A stretch of DNA of 64,000 nt from Agrostemma githago (Eukaryota > Streptophyta > Magnoliopsida > Caryophyllales > Caryophyllaceae), in the NCBI GenBank assembly GCA_958450325.1, contig OY288257.1, forward strand, positions 36,057,018 to 36,121,017. Reading direction: 5' to 3'. A program made the position numbers and the translations under genes. How positions within the stretch are numbered: the stretch's first letter is position 1; each line of letters opens with the position of its first letter. The notes below the pieces were generated by a model. It was not told where the DNA came from and made no database searches. It worked only from the letters and a program-made list of their open reading frames with translations. Shown here piece by piece: positions 43,479 through 53,800 of this stretch.

Positions 43479-46025
43479 TGTGGACATGACGTAGGTCCAC
43501 CCCGACGCGGCGAAGCGCGGGTTTGGGTAGGCGAATGAATCTCGTGGTAAGATTGTTCTCGGGTTCGAAATTTAAGTCAAAATGGAGTCGCCACCGAATT
43601 TTGTGGTTATTCGGGACCATACGAGCCCACTCTATGTCGTCATGGGCTTTACACAAAGTAAGCCCACTCCGATTTCAGAGTTCATGGGGCTCGTCCCTTT
43701 GCATTGCGATACCGATACCATCTATACCGGTAATCGTGTAAAGAATGACTCTCGTGCGCCAAGGGTTTCGGACATCCGGAAACCAAAGGTTCTGAGTAAG
43801 GGGTGAGGGTACGTGTTGGGAAGCCCACTAAGGACACCCAACCCCGCCCGCACATGGCGGCCTCTACTAAGACACCGTTCGTGTTCGTGTACGCGCGCTA
43901 GTAAATTGATTAAATGATATGCAAACAGCGTTTTGTCTAAACATGTGAATTTTGCGTTAACTACGTCATTTAATGCATCTTATTATTTGTCGAAATGATT
44001 TAGCATGCGAGGTTCATTTATAAAGCGTAAAAGCAATTAAATAAACAAAGCTCGAAAGTAAATAAATAACGTACAAGTTACACGGGCGGAAATACAACCC
44101 GGAATTCACAATACAACGTTACATGAAAATAATGAACGGTATAAAAAAAGGCAATATGATGATAGAAACGGACCCGTATATAAACTAGACCGCGAAAATA
44201 TGTAGATGGACTAACCCCGATTAAATACACATTATGTCGTGTACTAAACGAAGGACGGAAATATGAGACTATGGCATATTGCTAGCCCGATCTCATATCC
44301 CGTAGTCTTGTTCCGACTTATCACGTCAAAAGGTGGTCAAAGTCGTTCTGCGTGTCGTGATGTGTATAGTTTTGGAAATAGGATAGTCACGTGATAGTCT
44401 TTGCACGTGATGACTAAAGTCGATAAAAGGGTCGGGGTTTGAATTATGGGTCAAACCCCTCGGTTTTGTGGGTTAAAGGACCCACTCGACCGAGTGGTGG
44501 TGTGACTCGGTCGAGTGCACGTTTAACGTGACTACTGACCACTTTTTGGGGTGCTACTCGATCGAGTGGCCTATGGCACTCGATCGAGTGCCCCCTGTAC
44601 GAGTGGTAACTCGCTTTGTTTTTTTACTTGAAATCGATGATCGGCCGAATCAAATACAAATATCGCACGATTTGTATTTAACTCGGCCTCCAGTACTATG
44701 ATCGTGTACGAACGACTATAATACCGTTACCGGAGTTTATGAAAAAAATGTTTACGTTAGATTAGAAAATTTTGAATTGGTGACGAAATGAATCCCTCTA
44801 CGTCACGACATCGGAACTAACCCTTTCGGGTTACGTGATGTCGATTTTCATGTCAACGGGTTTCGTACCAATTATGGAAAGGGAATTAAATCCGTTCAAC
44901 TACGACCGATCACGGTCGCGTCATGCCCTTGAGTACATTGGGGCGGGGCTCCTCGAAAGGGCTCCACCTCCGTCGTTGCTCGTAAAGGGGTTAGACGGAC
45001 CAAAAGTGATCATCGTAGTCCAACGTTTTAAAACCGATTTTTGATAGTAGTTTACGTATACACGATATTATTAACGTTAATGACGATAAAATGATATAAA
45101 ACGAAAATATAAAAATGCGAAAATGTTAGTGTTAGTGTTGTGACGATCATGACTACAATGCAATAAAAATGAACGAAATGACGGAGTAAATAAAGATCGA
45201 AAGGGAATTTAGGACACCCTCAACATACATGCTTAGTAAGGACCTCGGAAATGGACTCGTAAATAGCGGCACGGCTTGAGAGTATCGAGGATGTACGCGA
45301 GTTATGGTGTGTATGGATGCGTGTGTGTGTGTGTCGGTTTATCGAGGAACAAGAGCTCGGTTTTTGTAGGTTTTTTGGCTTAGGTTTTCTAAGGCTTATA
45401 AGGTGATGAGGTAGGGTTGAAGTGGGGTGAAATGTGGCGGAAGTTGTAGGGTAAAAGTGAGTGAAAAAAAGTCTGAAATGCATGGGGGGTGAAGCGGTAT
45501 TTATAGACTTCACCCCTCGACCTAGGGGCACTCGATCGAGTGGCCCTAGTGCACTCGATCGAGTGCCTTCGCAAATGGGCCAAACCCGGGTTCAAAAGGC
45601 TCCACTCGATCGAGTGGGGTCAATCCACTCGATCGAGTGGGTCAAACGGGTGAGCTAAAATAGGGAAGTTTTGACTTTGTAGTTGTGATTGCTTTTTTGA
45701 ATTTTATTCTTTGCGCCAATCTGAACTTGGCTGGTTTATGAGACGGTTTCGTCTTTGACCGGGTTTTGACCCGGTCGCCAAAAGACGGGATTTATCTTTG
45801 GTGTCGGTTTTGGTCCAAATTAGTCTCATTTTGCTCGGAACGGCCCACTGGGCCTGAATTTGAGGTCTGTTTTGTGAGATTTTTACTCCGCTAAGAGTCC
45901 ATGTCGGATATTATGAATTCCGAGCCCAAATCCGAGTATACCAAGTCACGTTTGCGTCCGATCATCATCGGGTGTTTTTCGGAGACTACCATAGACACGT
46001 GGCAGTCAAAATGCGGGTGTCTACA
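43479..46025 (-). repeat. 3' LTR of element D
   Basis: It is 2547 bp, ending GGGTGTCTACA at 46025. It has palindrome clusters at 44479-44600 and 45528-45640, a minus-strand TATA (TCTATAAATAC, about 45497-45508) and the hairpin at 44806-44843. Confidence 0.95.
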
Positions 46026-46040
46026 GAGCCCCCACTCTGA
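46026..46040 (-). promoter_or_regulatory. Polypurine tract of element D
   Basis: The element-sense strand reads CAGAGTGGGGGCTC up to the LTR start TGTAGACACCC, identical to A and B. Confidence 0.88.
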
Positions 46041-46773
46041 CTGAGGCTTGGACAAGGCGAAAGTCAGAGTAGCTACCAAGCCCGTTAAGACCTGGTAGAC
46101 TTCCGGTCTGGTCGTTTATAGTCCAGTGGACTCGCGTGAAGGGCACGCCAGCCATAAGCAGAGGGTCATACCTGTCCTGATGATGATAGCTTCAGACTCG
46201 TAGCGTAAGTCCTGGGCGCGCCTATATGTGGGCCCATCCCGTATCATTTTGGGGAAAATGCCGCCTTGGGCGTTCCGCTGGGGAAATATATGAGCTGTAC
46301 GGGCTTGCTTCTGAAGCTTTGAGTCGCACTTGAGCTGATGATGATGCTCCGTGGGGAGTAAAGCCTGCCTCTTTTGGGGGGTAGGTGTACCCGTATGCCG
46401 ACACATCGCACTTTGGATGTAGCACACCGGGAAAAAGCTGACTCCGTTGGGGAAATTAAGTAGTTTCGCGGGGACTTTGCTTCTGAAGTCTGGAGTCCTG
46501 TATGCTGACACATAACAACTTGTATGTAACACGTAGGTGAAATGTTGACTCTCGCTGGGGAGAAAAAGATTGAATTTCTTTTTTGGAAGGACAAAAAAAA
46601 AATTTTAACGCGAAGAAATTTTATCAAAATTTTTTCTCTTTTAGAAACTCTTAGGAAAGCTCGGGACAGCTTGATTCCTATTCTGGGTTCAAGTTTGAAA
46701 TCAGGCCTGCGCGCGCATAGGGCCCAGCTTGCTGAGGAGGCAGGGTAGTTAGGTTTTCTGTTAGGTTTTCTCA
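46041..46773 (-). other. 3' noncoding region of element D with repeated primer-site-like motifs
   Basis: On the plus strand TCCGCTGGGGA (46274-46284), CTCCGTGGGGA (46347-46357), GACTCCGTTGGGGA (46440-46453) and CTCGCTGGGGA (46551-46561) lie in diverged repeat units that also share TTGCTTCTGAAG. Element RNA carries the complements, which could pair with its own primer-binding site. No gene is visible. Confidence 0.65.
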
Positions 46774-46783
46774 TTATAAATAT
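46774..46783 (+). promoter_or_regulatory. TATA box of the antisense PMD gene (D)
   Basis: TTATAAATAT lies about 100 bp upstream of the ATG at 46880. It corresponds to 1825-1834 in A. Confidence 0.7.
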
Positions 46784-46879
46784 GAGAATCCCTGCTTCAG
46801 TTCTCTACATCTCAACTCAAACTCTTCTTTTCCCTTCTGAAAATCTTTTAGACTTTTAAGAAAGTTAGAAATTTCTGTC

Positions 46880-48670
46880 ATGGGTATCGACCACTTGACT
46901 GCTATGCTGCTTGCTTGGTCCCAGTACTTTCGGGACGAAGAAAAGGTCCGGCTGACTCAGATGGGGATAGTCAATTTATTTCCTTTTCAGCGTCTGATAG
47001 TCGACTCGCATTTTCTGGACGCCTGTCTGTCGTTTTGGGACACCACCCATCACGTGTTTGCATTCCCGAGGGGCGAGATGTGTCCTTTGCCCGAGGAGAT
47101 TGCGGCCATAGGCGGTTGGGGTCTTGCTGTTCAGCCCGCTATTCCCCCGTTCTACCCGGATCCAAGGAGGCGTTTGAGGGAATTCTTGGGTTTGTCTCAT
47201 GCTGAGACAAACCGAATGGTGCAGGGAGATAACGTTTCCCTATTTGATTTGGCCGATAAGTTTATGAACCCACGGGACGTGAGGGCCACCCCTGCTCATA
47301 GGCGTAGGGCATTCGCCTTTTGCATGCTGCATTGCTATGTCTTCGAGGGGCTGATGGAGCTTGACTCATGCATGGGTCAAATTAGGCTGATCGGAGTGGT
47401 TGACCAGATGGAGACTGGTCATAGCCCTGCTTGGCTAGCCACTGGGGAGGTCATCGTGGGTCTGGATGCTAGACGGCTCGACCCGACCCGACGGTTGATG
47501 GGGAGACTCGTTTCCTGCAGGTATGTACCTCGATTTTTTTTCGAATTTTTTTTTTGTTTGTTTTTTTGTGTTCACGTTTCACGCGAATTTCGTGATTCTC
47601 GTAAGTCACTCGATCGAGTGGACCTGTCACTCGATCGAGTGACACTCATACCGGGCTACTGCCTGTTTTTGACAGGCTTACTCGATCGAGTCAGCTGCTG
47701 TACTCGATCGAGTGGGCTGTAGCGGACCACTCAATGGCTTACGAAGCTTGTGTATACTTTGCAGATATGGTTGTCGGAACGGCTGTCAATCATAGAGACC
47801 CCTCCGAGCATTCCCAATTATCGGAGTAGTCAAATTAGCTCGAGGAGACGAAAGATAAGCTCGTACCATCAAATAACCCGAGCTTACTGGGATGAAGAGC
47901 TGGTATTCCACGGAGGTCCCTTGATCAGGTGGACCGTTGCTTGGTGGTTCCTTTCGAAACTGACCGGACTGGCTAAGAGAGACCAGGCCCGGTACCTGAC
48001 GATCTTGTCCTTAGACTGAACAGTTCACATTTATCCGGATCGCCTCCTAAGGCAGTTCGGTTCGTCTCAGCGCATCCCTGAGACTGAAGCCATTATCAGC
48101 GTCCCGCTCCAATTGACGGACGCTATGTGCGACACCTGGTTGCAACGATGGTTCACTCGTCCTACATGGACTATACCCAGCCCTTGCCAATCCGCTTGGG
48201 TGTCACGGGCTTATCAAAAATGGACTTCTGAGGAGTCCGAGGAAGCTCGAAAGGCCTTGAAGCTTGAGGAGGCCTTTGAATTGGTTCATCGCGAGTCGGC
48301 GAAGGACAATCGGGACTTTTTCACCGGGGAATATATTCCTGAGGCTACAGTCCGGGGAGAATCGGGTCTTAAGTCACAAACTAAGACTCGATCTAAAGAA
48401 GTCGGTTCTAGCAGCACTCGAGGGCAGACCGACTTGGAACGGCGACTTGGGCCAAGGTTGGCGGTCCGGGACCGACTTGGTCCGCGTGACCGGCTCCCTG
48501 AGCCCGTTAGGGCCCGACTTGGGCCTATTGATATGACAGAGGAGTCGGGCTCAAACAATCGAGCCCGAGCTAGAGAAGTTCCCGCGGTGATTCGGGAACG
48601 CTCCCCTCCGCGTCGTCGCCAGTGGACGGCTAAGGAGGCCAAGGACAAGGGGAAGGGCAAGATGCCCTGA
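46880..48670 (+). pseudogene. Antisense plant-mobile-domain gene of element D
   Basis: Exon 1 is 46880-47520 (ends CCTGCAG before GTATGT), the intron is 47521-47764 (ends CTTTGCAG) and exon 2 is 47765-48670 (ends TGA). The PMD-like part includes HFLDACLSFWD, HVFAFPRGEMCPLPEE and FLGLSHAE, as in A. The C-terminal part is Arg-rich with a Lys-Gly-Lys-Gly-Lys ending. Two lesions are visible against A: a 1-base loss near the end of exon 1 puts the spliced exons out of frame, and TGA at 48017-48019 replaces a Gln codon. The gene therefore looks inactive even though the LTRs are almost identical. Its function in the element is unknown; interference with silencing is a hypothesis. Confidence 0.8.
47604..47722. 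repeat. Palindrome quartet in the PMD intron (D)
   Basis: Four ACTCG-AT-CGAGT sites lie within the intron, one extended to GTCACTCGATCGAGTGAC. This matches the position of the A cluster at 2618-2733, although the surrounding intron sequence has diverged. Confidence 0.85.
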
Positions 48671-48809
48671 ATGCCGAGTCCTTTAGCTTTATTATTATTT
48701 AAGTATTATTATTATTTTTTGTTGTGTGCCCCATTTTTTGTATTTTTATGTTTTTTGTGAATTCCTGCATTTTTGTAATTTTCCGAGTTTATCGGGATTT
48801 TTTTGAATT

Positions 48810-48815
48810 AATAAA
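48810..48815 (+). terminator. Poly(A) signal of the antisense PMD gene (D)
   Basis: AATAAA lies about 140 bp after the PMD stop codon and corresponds to 11662-11667 in A. Confidence 0.55.
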
Positions 48816-48857
48816 GGAAGTTTATTATAAAACCGCTCCTGTCTTTTCTTGATTGCA

Positions 48858-48927
48858 TTGGTTGTGCCCTTTTGAGGGGCTGCCTACGTATCCGCGATTA
48901 GCAGAATCAAACCAAACGTAGTTCAGG
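48858..48927 (-). other. Conserved noncoding block between pol and PMD gene (D)
   Basis: The plus strand shows GTTGTGCCCTTTTGAGGGGC, TGCCTACGTATCC and GAATCAAACCAAACGTAG. It is shared with A (11712-11784) and, diverged, with B (26155-26228). Confidence 0.65.
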
Positions 48928-49071
48928 CATGGGAAATTTGCAATCTCGAATTACACCAAGACTATTGGTTCAAGATGTTTATGACAGTAGAATAAATAAT
49001 TCTAGCTAATTGACTTGCTTTTGTAAAAAAAATGATTTTGATAAAAATTTGCTAATGACATTGAGAAATGG

Positions 49072-50853
49072 CTAAGGGTAGTAGCGCTTCAGCTGGTCCA
49101 GGTTGGTTGGGTTGACAAACTCATTCCCGTCCAGGTCCGTCAGCATTACTGCTCCCCCTGATAGGATTTTCTTCCCCAGATATGGCCCAGCCCAATTGGG
49201 TTTGAATTTTCCCCTCGGGTCAACTGGTAGTAGAGCTCGAATAGACTTAAGGACTAGATCGCCCTCCTTAATGTTCCTGGGCCTTACCCTTTTGTTGAAG
49301 GCTCGTTGGATCCTCTTCTGGTAGATTTGGATATTATTGAGAGCACGGGACCGTCGTTCGTCTAGTAGAACCAATGAGTCATATCGTGCTCGAACCCAAT
49401 CAGCTTCGGGTACTTGGCTTTCTAGCAGAATTCTGAGGGACGGTACCTCCAGTTCGACTGGTTGGACTGCCTCCATCCCGTAGGTTAGGAAATACGGCGT
49501 TGCTCCGGTTGCGGTGCGAATTGACGTCCGGTATCCCCATAGGGCAAAAGGTATTTTGTCGGGCCAGTCCCGGTAATTATCAGCCATCTTTTTGAGTATG
49601 GTGACAATTGTTTTATTAGCCGCCTCTACTTCTCCATTTGTTTGGGGACGGTAAGGCGAGGAAGTATGCCTTTGGATTTTATATTTGGTCAGCAGGGCCG
49701 CAGTTTCGGCTTGAAAGTGAGTCCCGTGATCACTGATAAATTCAGAGGGAATCCCATATTGACATTATATCTTGTTTTGGATGAACTTGGCGACATGCTT
49801 AGCATTGAGGATGCGATATGATTCAGCTTCGACCCATTTGGTGAAATAGTCGATAGCTACCAAAATAAAGCAATGCCCACCGGTACCCGAGGGATTTATT
49901 TTCCCGATTATGTCGATACCCCACGTCGAGAATGGCCAAGGTGACGTCATGGTATAGAGTAGCGATGACGGCATATGTTGCACATTGCCAAAGATTTGAC
50001 AGTTATGACAATGTTTGACATACGACCGGCAATCGGCCTCCATGGTATTCCAATAATAACCGAGCCTCATGATCTTCTGGACCAGCATGTGGGCATTCAT
50101 GTGTGGGCCGTTCTCACCATCGTGTACTTCGGCCATAATCTTTTCAGCCTTATACTTGTCAACACAAAGAAGAAGAGCCCCCTGTGCCGTCTTTTTGTAC
50201 AGTTGCCCGTCGTCGGTACGGATAAATTGGGTGGCTAGCCTTCGTAAGGCTTTCTTGGCTCGTCCTTCCGACCCGGGAGGATATTCTCCGTTTGTCAGGT
50301 ACGTTAACACAGCCTGATACCATGGTTCGGGATCAGTTACTTCAATGTCTTCTATGTCGCAAATGTATGCTGGCTCGGACCGTCTTTCGACGCAAATCGG
50401 CATACTAGTCACGTGGTCGGGAATATTCAGTAAAGATGCCAATTTTGAGAGTGCATCTGCGAACTGATTTTCTTCCCGGGGTAGGTATATGTACTCTACC
50501 TTTTGGAATTGTTTCTCGAGACCCCTTACTCGTGCCTGGTAGGCCACGAGATTAGCATTTCGAGTCTTCCATTTTTGGAGTGCTTGGTTAATGACCAAGG
50601 ATGAGTCACCATGTACCCGGAGATTTGTAATCCCCAGATTGGCGGCGGCTTGTAGCCCGTAAATGCATGCTTCGTATTCTGCCGCATTATTGGTAACATC
50701 AAAGTCCAGTTTGATGGAGACGAGAGTGTGTTCCCCTTTTGGTGAAATTAGGAGGATCCCAACTCCGAACCCTCGAAAATTAGATGCTCCATCGAAGTAT
50801 AAATCCCAAGTTTCAGTATCAGTATGGAAAATATCTTCGTCTGGGAAGACCAA
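49072..50853 (-). pseudogene. Second RNase H and integrase of element D
   Basis: This frame continues the polyprotein after a 1-base deletion near 50846. It opens with the archaeal-type RNase H (WDLYFDGASN, then TNNAAEYEAC and VHGDSSL). The integrase follows: HHCC zinc region (H-x-H and CRSYVKHCHNC), then a DDE core with Asp in WGIDIIG, Asp in ISDHGTHF and Glu in the NGEVEAANK segment. It ends NLDQLKRYYP and a stop at 49072. TAA at 49765-49767 interrupts the DDE core where A has an Ile codon; the frame is the same on both sides. A second RNase H is diagnostic of Tat-lineage elements. The integrase would insert the cDNA but cannot be made whole from this copy. Confidence 0.88.
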
Positions 50854-53800
50854 GTGTCGGTGTGTCCTTCCTCGGTTACCGGGCTATCGGCAAGAAATTC
50901 AGCTACTACTCGACCTTTAATAGCCTTTAACGGTACAAACTTTAAGTCGAATTCTGCCAGCATTAGAGTCCATCTAGAGATTCGGCCGTTGAGAACGGGC
51001 TTTTCGAAGATGTATTTGATTGGGTCCATTTTGGATAGCACATGGACCTCATGACTGAGCATATAATGCCGAAGTTTCTTAGTGGCCCAAACTAGAGCCA
51101 AACACGTCTTTTCGAGCATGGTATATTTGCACTCATACTCTAAAAACTTTTTGCTGATGTAGTAAATGGCTCTTTCTTCGGAGTCAACTGTCTGGGCCAG
51201 CATAGCCCCCATGGCTGTCTCGGTCGTTGTTAGGTATAACGACAGAGGCAAACCGGGTTGAGGTGGCATTAAGACTGGCGGAGCAGACATAATTTCCTTT
51301 ATCTTGTCGAAAGCAGCTTGGCACTTGTCATCCCATAGTACCTGTTCTCCTACTTTCAGTTTCTTGAAAATTGGTTCACACACCATGGTTAGTTTGGAAA
51401 TGAACCGACTGATGTACTGGACTTTCCCGAGGAAACCCCTTATTTCTTTTTCGGTTTTGGGAGGTTGCATCTCGGTAATGGCTTTGATTTTAGCTGGGTC
51501 GACTTCGATACCTCCTTGGCTAACGATATGACCCAGTAATTTGCCTGATGTTACCCCGAAACTGCATTTTTTAGGGTTTAGCCTCATGTTGTATTTGCGT
51601 AGTCGGGTGAAAAATTTTCTTAGGGCGGTGATGTGACCGTCCCGTTCTTTGGATTTGACGATCATGTCGTCTACGTAAACTTCTACCTCTTTATGCATCA
51701 TGTCGTCTAATAAAGTGGTAGCAGTCCTCTGATACGTGGCCCCGACATTAATGAGACCGAAAGGCATGACGGTATAGCAGTAAGTACCCCAAGGTGTGGT
51801 GAAGGTAGTCTTACTCATGTCTTCTTCCGCCATCTTGATTTGATTATACCCGGCATACCCGTCCATGAATGATAGAAGGGCATGATCGGCCGTGTTATCC
51901 ACCAGTATGTCGATGTGTGGTAACGGAAAATCATCTTTCGGGCTCGCCTTGTTAAGATCCCGAAAATCTACACATACCCGCACCTTACCGTCCTTTTTAG
52001 GAACCGGCACTATGTTTGCCACCCAGTCCGGATACTCGGACACTTGTATGAAGCCGGCTTTGAACTGTTTGTCGACTTCTTCTTTTACCTTGAGAGACCA
52101 CTCGGGCCTCATTCGGCGGAGCTTCTGCTTGACCGGTTTGCACCCATCTTTGATTGGTATGTGGTGCTCGGCTATTTCCCGGTCTATCCCCGGCATGTCC
52201 TTGTAGGACCACGCGAAGACATCCTTGAATTCTTGGAGAAGGCTTATGAACTGTTGTTTCTCCTCGGGATCTAAGGATAACCCTATCTTAAGTGTCTGAG
52301 GCTCTAAGGTTGTTCCCACATTTATGGACTCGGTTTCTTCGATCACCGGGTTCCGGGACTCCCTTTGCTCTAGTTGCTCGATCAGATGCGGAGGTAAGGG
52401 TACCTGTTTGTCTGGTTTCTCAATGTCATAGCATAAAACATTTTTAAAAGCAGAATTTGAAAGAGACAAGTCGTAAGCAGAATGGTTGTTATTATTGATT
52501 GAAAATTTGGAGAACAGCCCAAAGAGAGCAGCCATCTGATCATTGGTCAGTGGCGGGATAGGTAGGGCACTCGGGACAGACCCCGAAGTGCCAGCAGCAT
52601 GAATAATAAAAGGGAGAGGGGTTACAGGAGTGACTCTAGCACCGACTTCCCTAGACTCGATCTCAGACTCTGACTCAGACTCCGACTCAGACTCGGACTC
52701 GGACTCAGACTCAGGCATGTCTCCCTCTCCGGTGACCAGCTTGTAGATCCTTCCCTGACTGTCAGTCCACTTGACAGTCCTTCTCCAGGCCATGTTTCCC
52801 GTCTCGGAACCAACATCCGAGATCAGCTTGGTCGGGTCAAACCTGTTGCTGCGGAGGATCAGGTTGACCAGGTCTTCCCTTGGAGTTGGGGCTATGGTGT
52901 CTTCCCCAAATAGTAGCCCTAGAGCGGGCTCAGCATCTTCAGCTCCGTTGGATTGGATGAGGGCGAACACGTCATCCGGGATGTAGTTGCAGTCCCGGGC
53001 CAAGTGGGTCCCGAGCTGCATAGCATTGGGTTGGTATAGACCAACCTGGATAGCCCCAAACACCGGTGTGACAAAGTAGTCAGCCAACCGTGGGCTATAA
53101 GGGCTCAAGTAGATACTCTTAAGGATGTTGCAGGCCTTTTCGATCCCTGCTCGGACAACATTGTCGGGGGTGATGGCATAACCGAGACCAAAGTGAGATT
53201 CTTCGTCTTTGAGAACCTCAATGATCTTCCCAGCTGGAAGATCGGGTCGAGAGGTAGCCCCCGGAAAGTATCCTAGGTTTTGGAGCATCATGTCGATACT
53301 CGTAGTGAAGTAAGGCCTAAAGAGGTACTCTTCCTCGATCATCCCCACAAAATCGAACCCCCAGATGTCCGTGCGACCCGTGGCGTTACAGCTAGCCACA
53401 GTCATTGGTGTTGCCTCTAAAGTGATGACATCGTTAAGCAGAGGCATCTTGATCTTTCGGTGGAGGGTGGAGGACACCGCCTTGACCGCGTGGATCCAAG
53501 GCCTACCCAGGAGCAAGTTGAATGACGAGGTGACATCGATCACCTGGAATTCGAGCTCCTTTTCTATTGGGCCGGTTATGATGGTCAGTTTCACGGCCCC
53601 AGCTACCGACTTCGGGCTCCCATCGAAAGCTTGGATGGTCTGAGCAGTCGGGATATAGTCAGCCTCGGTAATACCGAGGGCTTTTGCGGTCCTTAGAGGA
53701 AGGACATTCACAGCGGACCCATCATCAACCAGGGTCATAGGGAGGTATTTTCCTCGGCAAACCACCGTAATGTAGAGGGCCAGATTGTGGGAGGCCTCGA

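Noticed and set aside
43523..43806. Short open frames repeated in each Tat LTR (also 22115-22499, 29650-30073, 55755-56038, 60094-60348)
   Set aside because: They fall in the conserved noncoding LTR block; frames are not preserved consistently and no domain is visible.
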